Assembly: GCA_973895155.1 (NCBI GenBank)
Contig: OZ316891.1
Coordinates: forward strand, 12,338,001-12,402,000
Source: Marsupella aquatica
Taxonomy: Eukaryota; Marchantiophyta
DNA: 64,000 nucleotides
Direction: 5' to 3'
The notes beneath the pieces are model-generated. The model was not told the DNA's origin and ran no database searches. It was given only the letters and a program-made list of their open reading frames with translations. Positions within the stretch are counted from its first letter, which is position 1. Every line of letters starts with the position of its first letter. This document shows, piece by piece, positions 34,417-45,232 of the stretch. Made by a program: the position numbers and the translations under genes.

Positions 34417-37400
34417 TCAGAGCAATAATTGCACAATGCGATCATGTAGTATGCCTCCATTGGTAGCAAGTATGGAGCCTCCACTTAATGGAAGAGGTTT
34501 CCCATCCATGCCTGAAACGTATCCGCCAGCTTCCTGTGTCACAAGAGACAATACATCGTTAGTTACTTCATTCCTCTGAAAATTGACATGATGGAGAATG
34601 TTGGGGATAATCAACATTTCACATGAAGCAAATTACTTGCGAGATTAAAAAGGTAAGGCACTGACCTCAAGAACCAATCGGGCAGCTGCGATATCCCATG
34701 GCTGCAAATGGACATGAATTATGAGCAAAAGTCTAGAGAAATGGCCAGACACGGTGGCAAGGGACAGAAAGACCTTCCAAGCATAGTACCACAAAAGCGT
34801 TGAAAAACAATTCAAGCCAATGCCCAAACCCAACGCCCAGACACCAAATCAGTTGTACTGTTTCTCTGGCCTAGGGCATTTGTAACGTAATCTTTAGATA
34901 AAAAAGGGGTATGCACCTTCAAATCACGTTCAAAGAAGCAACCAACTCGTCCTGCTGCAACGTAGCATATGTGCAAGGCCTGCGGAACAGATTCGATAAT
35001 CAATTAGACTTACGCAAATAGTACCGTGCTCACACATGTTTCCATCACCAATACAGTAGAGTTTTGCTTTTAGGCAAGGCAATTTCACCCAGCCTGCAAA
35101 GAAGTGGGTTGGATGCGAAACAGCATTAAGTTACTATCAAAACAAAGACTTTTATTTATCCCCAACAATCTTGAATTTGTCGATTAATATTCTCAAATAT
35201 TTCAAGGCTCCTCAATTCATCGCCAAATTCTGCAATCTCTGCACAGACTGCGCACCTTACTGTGTGGCAGTGTACGAGTGATAATATAGTTGAATTTGTA
35301 TTCCAAATAGATGCAACCCCAACGAGTTGAAAGGATGAACAATGATTTGAACGCTGAAGCAAGTTGAAAAACTAGTAATGGCACAATGAATGAATCATTG
35401 TCACGGCCAAGCGGTTCAGAAGGAAGGCACTGATTGAAAGAGAACAGTCTTATCCATAAGCACTGCGGTAATTATTTCACTTCTTCATTAAGCCCATAAA
35501 CCAAATAGTCGAAGGTAAGAAAGTACCGCAGAACCCAAGGCCCTCACAGCACGACAGTGTGGTCCAACCTTGGTGATTGCTTCCAGCATTAGTAGTCTTC
35601 TCTCAGGCTGGACATACAACCGTTTGAACGGGACAATTAGCCACGAATCTATACTTAAATCCGGTTTGAAGAAAATGCTCTAATGCTCAATGTAACCTGA
35701 GGCGCTTTCAGGACGCTTTACAAAAGTTCCATCTAGTTGCGTTCCAGGCCGCCTATTCCAGCAAGCATGTGAAGGTGATTCTAGATAAATCAAACCCACG
35801 ATTTGTAGGAAAAGTGTGAAATTAACCAGCACCTGTTGACAGCAAAGAACTATTGTCACAAAGGGAACATACCTTTGAAGTGAAGCCAAGGGTAACGATA
35901 GCATCCTCCAATTCTGTCTCATGAGGTATTACAGAAATTTTCTTGCCATTGAGAAAAGCACCTGCGAAGAAGATCCAACCATATTCAGGATATCAAGATT
36001 GCAGCTTCATTTTTAGACTGAAACGGTGCAAATTCGAAGAAGATTGCACCTGTGACTCAAAGAGGAACGAAGTTTTTACCATGGCCTTTGGTTGCCTGAA
36101 AAAGTTCATCAATGAAGGGATTGTAAATGATTCCGACTTCCGTGTCACTTCCCCGAGCCACCGCGATTGAGACAGAAGCAAATGGTAGTCCTCCAATCTG
36201 CACTAAAGAAACATGTTCAGTTCCTCTCCGTGGGATCATCTTCTTTACCATCTGTATGTTCTTTACCCAGAATTGACGAACGGGTTGCCATAAAATCCAC
36301 TGAAGAGTAAGACGTGAAAATACAAAGAAGAAAATCCACTCAATTCAGTGATGTAGAGAATTATCTGGGATCCTCGATCGTTAGAAAGAATCGTTTCTTA
36401 TCCACGAAAATCCTGGAACTTACAAAATTCAGTGTGCCATCAATCGGATCCACAATCCAGGTCCATTCAGAACTGCATGGGCCATCCTCGAGCCTTTCTA
36501 ATTCAGAAGCGGTGACAGTTTCCTCGCCGAGCCAGCGATGTTTGGGGAAAGCAGCCTGAAACCGAGATAACAGAGCTTAGACATCCACAACAAAGAAAGT
36601 TACCAAGGACCACCAGGTATGCTTCATGATATGAGACCATCCAAACGATGATTTTACCGCATGATTAACATTTCATCATATTCTCTTTGTACAACCCATG
36701 CTAGTATGAGCACGAATTAGAGGCGAAAGCAAGTTTTCTGCCATGGTCTCCGGATAGGATCACCAAACCAATTGAAAGTGTGAAGCTACTAAGGTGGCCT
36801 TCATGGAGCCATTTCCTTAGTATACCAAGTCTCAAACAATCACCATCTCCAAAAGTGAGTTACCAATACTACCTTAAGAGGAAATAACGTAACGGCATGT
36901 TCACTTTCTGTAAGAAACAAGGCTTGAATACCATTAATTGGCATAACCCGAAATTCTTATGAAAAAGAGAAGGCCGTCAAAAAATGAAAGTTAAACCTCC
37001 GATTGTTGACCACCAAATGGGTGATAGGGCAGAGTAGGGCGTCTCAAGTATCATAAAGTAGATTACCTTGACTTCAGTCTGGATAAACTTTTCGCAAGCA
37101 CGGTCAACCTCTGTGACCAAATCGGACCTTGATGATTTAGAATCAACCTGCCCAATTCAACCCCTGCAGGCATCCATCACTTCCTTGGCTGCTGTCCAGC
37201 CTTCCAATGCACACAGAAGATCTCTAGCTTCAACTTAACCAGATCATCCTGGCCTAACTAGATAACTGTAACCCGTCTGAGTTTCAATTAGAACCGACTA
37301 GTAGAGGCAGACACTCCAGACGACAGAATCAGTCGAAAATGTTCCAGTCAGGTACTGCAGACTTCCTGAGTTTCACGTGACTATAATCACAGTGATTGAA

Positions 37401-38229
37401 AGATCTGGTGCCACATAGTCAGCGAAGGGACCCAATTCTATTTCACAGGCCCTAAAATTTGAACCACTCCGCGTCATGAAAAAGGGCACAGCAAATCACG
37501 ATCGAAGCGACGGGTACCTGCAAGGCACGTCCAGACTTCTCTTGGATGATGGCACCTGCCTACACAGAAACCAATTTCGACAGTAAATTTAGCTGGCAAA
37601 AATGTCTACGGTGGTTTGCAGTTTTCTTGTACAATGCATCACACAGTGTTGCCGGGAAATTTTAACGAACCTCGATTTCTTTAAGAATAGTTGAACCAAT
37701 TAATTAAGGAATCCACAAAAATGAAAATGCCACGAAAGAGACATGAATTGAAGAATATCATCATGACTAGACGTATAATGATTCTGGTCTTACCTTCCAA
37801 GAGAATCGTTTCAAAAAAGTCTATGTAACTGCACAATTCACGAAATTCATACGGGGTGGCTGACGCATCCTCATGCCAAGGGAAAGAGACCGCAGAGACG
37901 AAGGGATCACGGGACCCAGCAGGCATTACACTAACTGTTCGACGTACCTGTCGAGCCAACCGCAGCGCCAGCGTTTCCACTTCCTTCACTTCTGCACTAT
38001 AATCCAGCATGACAGTACCCTGCACCGCTCGAATGCCCACCAATTGCCTCCTCAAGCCCCTTCCAACCTTCTTCTTGGACACCACTGCCGTCGTCGGCTT
38101 CCTGACGAGCACTCGACCAACAGAATGCCATGATGAGGAGCTCACACTCACACCGGCCGGTAGGACCATCACCTGCATCATTGTTACAACGTGGTCGGGA
38201 GAATTGCTCCCCTGTTGTAAGGAATTCAA
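34417..38229 (-). CDS. inositol-monophosphatase family protein, probably plastid-targeted
   Basis: Nine exons on the minus strand: 38229-37948, 37559-37518, 37147-37067, 36555-36424, 36197-36080, 35961-35873, 35607-35527, 34979-34917, 34701-34666, plus a terminal exon 34533-34417 (ten blocks counting the last). All are bounded by AG/GT, and the joined frame gives 346 aa. Family motifs are in order: SDLVTEVD, LGEE (metal-binding Glu, about residue 146), DPIDGT (Asp171 and Asp174), KGHGAFLNGKKI, RALGSAALHICYVAAGR, PWDIAAARLVLE (Asp299) and EAGG. All four metal ligands are kept. The first 60 residues are rich in Ser, Val, Arg and Lys, like a transit peptide; plants have plastid IMPL proteins and a cytosolic form. 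The enzymes remove phosphate from inositol phosphates or histidinol phosphate, and which substrate applies here is open. An internal Met pair (start 38181) is an equally good start. Confidence 0.9.
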
Positions 38230-38725
38230 CTTCTTGAACCAGAAGACAACGGATGCAATTATAAATCCGTTTGTCTACAACAGCAGGGATTCTCACGCAA
38301 GTGTCTCACCGCCATGAAATTGAATTGATGTGGGAGGACAGTTCGTGGGGCTATCCACAGTGCACAGTGTTACAGCCAAGGTTGAGCTGGGAGCCGCAAG
38401 TGATACTCGAGCGGACTGAATGGCGGAAACAAGTCGGTTCCTGGCCTGGCAATCCGAGCTCATCATCATTCTGTGGCCGAGGTCGGGCACGGGGAAAATT
38501 GGAGTAGCTTCTTTCTCGCTTCTCAACTTAGAGGATGAAGGTCACTTGGTTCCCTTTTATGAGATTAGAGCCCAATGCCATATTATTAGAGCCCAATGCC
38601 AATGCCATTAGAGCCCAATGCCATATTATGAGATCCCCATGATACATGATGAAATTTTTGAAGCTGCTATAATGGTGAATGCACATTTCAGATTTTGTCT
38701 TATTCAGATTTTTGTGTCATGTATT
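38230..38725. other. 5' flank of the monophosphatase gene; short repeats
   Basis: Probably contains the leader and promoter of the minus-strand monophosphatase gene. The phrase attagagcccaatgcca recurs at about 38564, 38586 and 38607 and again near 39310, so part of the flank is repetitive. Confidence 0.4.
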
Positions 38726-38727
38726 TG

Positions 38728-38961
38728 CATTTCAATCGGCCTTATCAAGGGGCAGCCTTTGTATTCTATACATTTTTAATTAATTTTTAGACCCCTTTAG
38801 TTTTAGGTATTCTAGAGTGTTTTGAACTTATTTTGGCAGCCCTTCATTTCAATCTGCCTTATCAAGGGGTAGCCTTTGTATTCTATACATTTTAAATTAA
38901 ATTTTTAGACCCTTTTAGTTTAAGGTAGTCTAGAGTGTTTTGAACTTATTTTGGCAGCCCC
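38728..38961. repeat. 117-bp tandem duplication
   Basis: Two adjacent copies start at 38728 and 38845 (catttcaatc). They share ccttatcaagggg, gcctttgtattctatacat and gagtgttttgaacttatttt. They differ at scattered sites and in the lengths of A/T runs. Not coding. Confidence 0.88.
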
Positions 38962-41900
38962 CTTTTGTGTTTTCTTAGAGATGAAACCAAAGGTTCCAAC
39001 ACCACTAGTGAGAGAAATGATGCTGAAGAACATGAATGCATAGCCTCTTAAGTTCTCCTCATGTTTTTCTTTCCTAGATTTATGGTTTTTATTGAAAGGA
39101 GTGTCATTCATAAGGCACCCTGAGTTAAGTGCACACATCGTAGCATAGTTTGATTGTACCTTTTCTTGGTCATTGTGCTTTTCTTGGCAGACACTTTACT
39201 TATATAACAGCACTTCTATGCTCCCATATCTTATTTACTTTCAGATCACTACAAAACAAAAAATAAAGCATGTTCCAGGATGAGCATGCTATATATGAGA
39301 TCCCCATGCCATTAGAGCCCAATGCCATATTAGGGGTTTAAAAGCCCGGCCTTAATAAGATAAGGCCCTCCCATAACTCAAGTATTACAGGAAACTCCCT
39401 TAAAATTCATGGGAGCCTATCTTCGGCTACCACAAAGAAAGCCCACTGGCTCAAGACTTAACCCATAACTTTCCTGCAACTATCTGGAAATGCAGAAATC
39501 CAAGACTCCGGAAAGCTGTGCGACGGAAGGCAAGTGGACTTTGTGCCTGCTGTGGTGATGGCTGCTGCATTTGAGGTGGCAACTGATCAAGAATGAAGGA
39601 AAATGAGATATGCTGAGACAGAGGTGAGGCCGTAACTCCTTGCTTACGGGGTGGATCAATGCTATCTCCCCACATTTTCTAGGTCACATAACCAGAGTTA
39701 CAGGATGAACCACAAATCTGTAACTTTCAGTAACAACCCAACCTTTGAGATGCCCTACTAGAGCCCAATGGAGGAGAGAAAAATGCAAGTGAGACAAGGA
39801 AATTGTTGAGGCATCTTATTTGACGTTGTGACCATGCGGCCGTTGCAATCATGGTGTAACTACAGCCATGTGATCAACGTACGTTTGTTATATGGTTGTT
39901 GTATTAAAAATGACCGCCCGGGGCAAATGCAAAATAGGTGATGGCAGCCAAGGCAGACCCAATTACACAACTCTAGGTGGAGTGTGACATTTCATTCCTT
40001 AACTACTTTTGAATCTTCCTTGATCAACTTTAACTTCAAACTGTCACTAGGGAAAAACCTTCTTGACATCCAAACCTTTCTTTCTTTGCTCACCACAACT
40101 TTAATAGTCCCATCTTTGCACTTTAAGCAAAAAAGTATTTTATCCATTGCATGGAGTTTCCTAGATCCAGAGCAAAAATTAATATGAAGACAATGGCAAA
40201 ATGGAAGCATGTTGTCAGCTATGATTGAGAAGAACACGTGGAGTCTACACTTTTCAAATTAATCCCAATCAGACAAAGCTGTCTACAGTAGTTGTTCTCA
40301 CATGTATTAAACTATGCTTGTAGTTGCATTTGCTTGACCTCTTGATCTCGCAAAAGTGCCATATTGAGAGTGGCAATTAAAGGTGAGAAGGGTTCGTTAA
40401 CAAGCTAATCAATTAATGCCCTAGTTAGTGATCACCCTGCCGCTGCTTCCGAACATCATTGTAGTACTGTAGATAGTTTGCGATGTTTGGGTGCACTTGG
40501 ATTTCCTTGGACCTTGAAGCAGTGCAATATAGTTACAGATTTTTATTCATAAACCTAGTTTGAGAGTGTGACATACATGAATCAAATTAGAGGTTATTGA
40601 TTGGTTGAGGGAATTTGGATAAAGCATGGGACTGCCATGATCGGGGCTATTAGTTGGACTTGAAGTATTTGGATTGAATAATTGAATTAGGAATTGTACA
40701 AAGGATGGAGCTTGATTAGGAGATATGCCTTGGATTACAAGCATTTTGGATCGAAGTAGGGCAGTTGGATTAGGGAGAGTATGGGTAAGGCATGGGACGT
40801 AACTATGTAGCATGCCATGACTAGGAGATATGCCTTGGATTAGAAGTATTTGGATTGAATTAGGGGTTACTTACTGATTGCGTTCATTTAGAGATTTCCT
40901 GTAGAGCATGGATATTATGGGGGGGGGAATGGGGTTCAAATAAACATCATCAAAGTTTACATTTTAGATCCATGAGGGCGAAAGCAAAGATTCAGTGAGG
41001 CTTAGTGAAACCTTGTTTTTCTTTTTCATTTTTGCTGACTTGAATACTCCATATAATGCTTTCCCCCAAAAGAACTTGCTGCCAGGCTCTTTGTTACTTT
41101 TTCTTGGGGGGTGGTTGTGGTCCAAAGCCCTGACTATGTATCCTTACGAGAATTCCGTGCCTTTTGGTTTGGATGAAAAATTCATAGCAACGCACTTGCA
41201 TTTTTTCAATTGGGGTGAAAAGGACGGGCAACCAAGCCCCAAACCTTGGCTCATTCAACTGGAAGCTAGTTTGAGGCCTGGGGCATAACTTTATTTCATT
41301 TCTAGATAAGGCCTGAAGCAAACCCTTAGGTCACTCGGTGGGCCAAAACGTCAGAACTTTCTTTGATGGGAGATGGTCTTATCTGGGTTCCTGTGCAAAG
41401 GGTTTAGGGTTTTAAATTCCCAAATGTGCAAGAAGTAATTTGCATGACAAGCGTGGATGCAAAAGCTCACAAGGTCTCATATTCATCAGTGTAGAGGGCA
41501 TCAAGCATGTTTCATCAACATCTGTCATGTGTCTTCTACAGATAATTAGGAAGAGACTGGCGTACTATCTGTCACATACCATGGCCTTTGCAGAAATGCT
41601 CAGAAGTACATTGAGAATCATAACGGATGCTAGGGAAGATGATCTAATCAGCAAGAGGAGGGAATTTGGGCTGTGACTTTAGTAGAACAAGAGGACAAAG
41701 GCACTCAAGCTCTGTGGAAATAGTCCTACGGTTGTCTGGCCGCTGCTCCAAACCATTCAGCCTGGAGCGGTTGCTATTGGCATCCGAATGATCAGAGATT
41801 TTCAATGAAGAAATAACCTCCAATCATCGATGCCTTGTGGGCGGTTAAGACAATCAAGTCTAGAAATCCAGATAGAAACCTTCTACTAGTACCTTGACGC

Positions 41901-42634
41901 GAAATCAAAATGCAAAAATAGATCTATGACATACTGTCATCAGTCATCAAACTGCCACAAAAATATGTACTTTGGTACTGTTACACTTGTTTCATCTCCT
42001 ATATCTAAATGACTCTTTAAATGAAAACACTCTAGGACCCACCACCATATTCTCTTCAGCGAGTTCAAAGGTAATAATAGAAGGATCATACGCATCTACT
42101 ACTGACACACTGCCTGATTAAGTGGCGCTTTTAATAACCTTCTTACGGTAATGAAAATGGGAGAGAGAATCTCTGAACTTATCCAATCCTCTGAAATCTT
42201 ATTAAAAACTGAGAGTATTTTTCACCCAGACACCTAGGTTACCACAGGAACAGAACTAGAACGGGGATGGCAGAGGGGAGACCTCGAAATGTCAAACGGC
42301 TTCAGAAATCTTGATAAGCTGCCTTTACAGAGGGCCTAATCTAAGTTCGCAGGAAAAGCAGAACTAAAAATTCTGTACAAATTTTCCAACCAGAAGTTGA
42401 ACTGCCTGGCTTATTAAATTCTTTGGAAATCTACAAGTGCTGGCTATACAGGCTCCAATGTGAGGGAGGAGACCACTACTCTTGCTCTTCGCCTCCTTGG
42501 CATGTGTGCTTTCTCCAAGCTTAGAAAACCACACAATCGCTAAGCAAGAACCTCAGCTACTCTATCTGGTATTTGGAAGAGAGAGAATCAATAGATTGAA
42601 GACATAGTTTACCAAATTTTGGTTCTCAATTGGT
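38962..42634. other. intergenic, no gene seen
   Basis: A degenerate direct repeat with gagatatgccttggatta at about 40717 and 40825, plus nearby ttggattgaa words, occupies about 40600-40880. A G run of 9-10 lies near 40919. The last few hundred bases are the 3' flank of the minus-strand PIG-X-like gene. No other coding frame has a recognisable product. Confidence 0.4.
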
Positions 42635-44354
42635 TTAAGCGTTCAATTTCAAACCATAAAACTTGGAGGCGATGAAGACTGCTACGACTCCAGCTAGAGC
42701 AGAAAAATTTGTTAATCTTGCTACCCAGGCCGAGTGAGCGGGGAAGCCAGAGGGAATTGGCCATTCTAATGGCTTTGGTAAGGTCTCGTCGAATCGTGCA
42801 TACATGCAACGGTCCTCCTTCAACTTCACACTTGTACCAGTGGCCTTGTCTCCTCCACTACAATAGATTAATACGTGAGGTAGGGAGATGTTCACGACAG
42901 AATAAGTCTCTCTGCTTAGAGGCTGCGACATACACCGGGACAGAAGCATAATATTAACAAGCGGATGGCCAACAAAGGATAATGAGACAGACAGGAAACT
43001 CATAAACTGCAAAACGGCTACAGTAGTTATCCGGAAACCTTGACAAAGTAGAGATATTCCAAGAGAAAATGAACATACCGGGTACCGAGCATGTAAGGGC
43101 ATAATAACTTCTGATCGGTAAAGCACTTCCAAACCGTTTCTCTTGTCTGGTACTAACCTCTGATGAAGCTCCACGATGGACTGAAACGAATTCCTTGCAG
43201 GTCGCTCAAGGTCCACATCGCCATAGATTTGGGCATATTTCACGGCTGAACCATAGAGAAAACATGCTTACCATCAGTCTACAGCTCTTAGATCTCTTCC
43301 GCAAAACTGCTTTCCATTGTGGGGCCAATCTCAATATATCATGACTAAAATTTGCAAACCGTAGCATACATATAAAGAGGACACTAGAAACTGATAACCA
43401 ACGAGACCAGTGCAGAAAATCCTCAAGCTGGATAATTCAGCCAACCGGCATCCCGAGGATTTCTCATCCGTGCTCAAAGGCAATGGTACCCAACTCCCAG
43501 AACGGGATTCAATCTTATAGACAACGATGAACTATACTACGGTGTCCAGTCCAGCTGGGATCCATGACCGGTAACGTTGCATAGAGATGAAGGTTTGATT
43601 TAGTAATATCCTTCAAGATAGACAAACAACTGTCACTGACCATATCCATTCGGCCGACTCAAGGTACGTTGACCCTTAGAACTGCAGAACTATTAGAACT
43701 CCATACTAATCGCACAAAAGACTAAGGGTCTCTGTAAACCCTAGACACTCTTTTCTTCTTGTATATTGTCTGTCCCATACCACTCTTAGAGAAATAAAAC
43801 ATCACTTAAGTCAAATGTTTGTCTCTTGCTACCAAAGAACCATGACGGAGCAATACAAAGTCATTGGATCCTTCTATGACAAAATTGATCATAGATGCAG
43901 AAGGGTGGTCAGTCCTCGTACCTTTTTGCTGCTGTAAGCGATTCAACTGGAAAGGATCCGCGAACACTCCATTGGAGAGGGGTTCTAGGAGCACCAAATC
44001 ACAGTTATCGGAAATAGACGTTTCCGGTAAATCAAGCCCTAAATCTAGCTCCACGGCGAATGCTGAACGGACTTCACGATGGGCTCCACTGCCCAATAAG
44101 CTCCGCTCCAGGCCGTGCAGTAAAGCCCTGGGTGGATTCTTCTCTGTGGCTGCCAATGCTGACATGACTGCGGGAGGCATTAGGTGCAGGTCTTCCACGG
44201 CCGACTCGGCCGGGAGGAAACGTCCCAGTTGGCACAAATCCTCCGCCCCAATTACTTCGCCCTTGACAACCTTCTTGTTCCTGTTAGGGCCCATGGAAAT
44301 AGTCGCCAGGATCAAAACAATGGCTGTTGCGCGTCCGAACATTCTTATCGCCAT
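42635..44354 (-). CDS. PIGX: PIG-X/PBN1-like subunit of GPI mannosyltransferase I
   Basis: Three exons on the minus strand, 44354-43922, 43245-43079 and 42922-42635, with GT-AG introns and continuous frame, giving 295 aa. The N-terminus (residues 1-21) is a hydrophobic signal sequence after a short basic start. Exon 1 ends with the conserved segment around GVFADPFQLNRL; exon 2 contains YGDVDLE and ends in the family hallmark PLHARYP; exon 3 gives YSVVNISLPHVLIYC and a C-terminal membrane span at about residues 270-288 followed by a short tail. PIG-X (Pbn1 in yeast) is a type I ER membrane protein that stabilises the catalytic subunit PIG-M, which adds the first mannose of the GPI anchor. Plants keep this pathway for arabinogalactan and other anchored surface proteins. 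Family assignment rests on motif order and topology; overall sequence similarity in this family is low. Confidence 0.85.
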
Positions 44355-44512
44355 TTGTGGCCGCTGCTCACAGGCAGTCAGCTCGTGTTGGTGTTTCCTG
44401 TGTCAATTCAATTGAGCTCCCGTGGGCTGCACTTCTTTCGTGTACTACTCTACTGCAGTCGAGTTGCCTCTCCGACCATGCGCCAGTACTAGCTACCTGC
44501 AATCAGCGAACC

Positions 44513-44839
44513 CTAAACCCAAAAAGCATTTCTCGAAACTCTCAAAGAGCGCTTGCTAATGCCTCCGATTGAGATCCACACCTGGGTTGCAGCCGTCTTC
44601 CGTTCAGAAACCGATCCGAGAACAGCACCGACGATCGTCGCTGAAACCGCGGCCATCTCCAGCATCACCAGCTGCGAAATTATATACGAGAGTCTCATCA
44701 CCTGCTCTGCTCTGCTCTTCTTGGCCGAAAGCAAAATCATTCCTTCTGGAAGCACATTCCGCCATTTTTGCTCCTTCGTGGAGCTAATAAGGTCGGGTTC
44801 CATGAGCAGGGAGTACGGGGTTAGGGCCTCCCTTCTCAA
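44513..44839 (-). CDS. hypothetical small membrane protein upstream of PIGX
   Basis: A 108-codon frame with one predicted membrane span (about residues 52-76, SYIISQLVMLEMAAVSATIV) between charged flanks; an internal Met at residue 13 is an alternative start. It lies on the same strand as the PIG-X-like gene and ends 158 bp upstream of that start codon. It has no family I recognise. It could be a small gene, an upstream open frame in a long leader, or chance. A plus-strand frame of similar length covers the same bases, which lowers confidence. Confidence 0.3.
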   Translation of the reverse strand: MRREALTPYSLLMEPDLISSTKEQKWRNVLPEGMILLSAKKSRAEQVMRLSYIISQLVMLEMAAVSATIVGAVLGSVSERKTAATQVWISIGGISKRSLRVSRNAFWV

Positions 44840-45024
44840 CCCCTATTCCCTAGGTAACTAAAATCCTTCGTGAATTTTCCCTGTGTATGTGTGTACAAAT
44901 GGACATTACCCCTGGTGAAACCACGGAACCTGTGTGTACAAGGTTATGAGATCTTTTGTATGTGTTTTGTATGTGTGTACAAGGTTATGAGACATTATCC
45001 TTGGTGAAACCACAGAATCTCCAG

Positions 45025-45232
45025 GTCAACCTGGTCTGGGGATTATGAAATTTGAATGAGAAATAGAGTATAATGCGAGTGACCACCAGTGACAAACCTG
45101 GTCTGGGGATTATGAAATTTGAATGAGAAATAGAGTATAATGCAAGTGACCACCAGTGACAAACCTGATCTGGGGATTATGAAATTTGAATGAAAAATAG
45201 AGTATAATGCAAGTGACCACCAGTGACAGATC
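45025..45232. repeat. 67-bp tandem repeat, three copies
   Basis: gattatgaaatttgaatga starts at 45041, 45108 and 45175. Each unit ends with gtgaccaccagtgac followed by an aacctggtctgg-type block. The copies are nearly identical, so the array is young or homogenised. Upstream, from about 44885 to 45010, tgtgtacaaggttatgaga occurs twice. Confidence 0.92.

Noticed and set aside
43864-44415. 183-codon plus-strand frame
   Set aside because: It is antisense to PIG-X-like exon 1, which has a signal peptide and family motifs.
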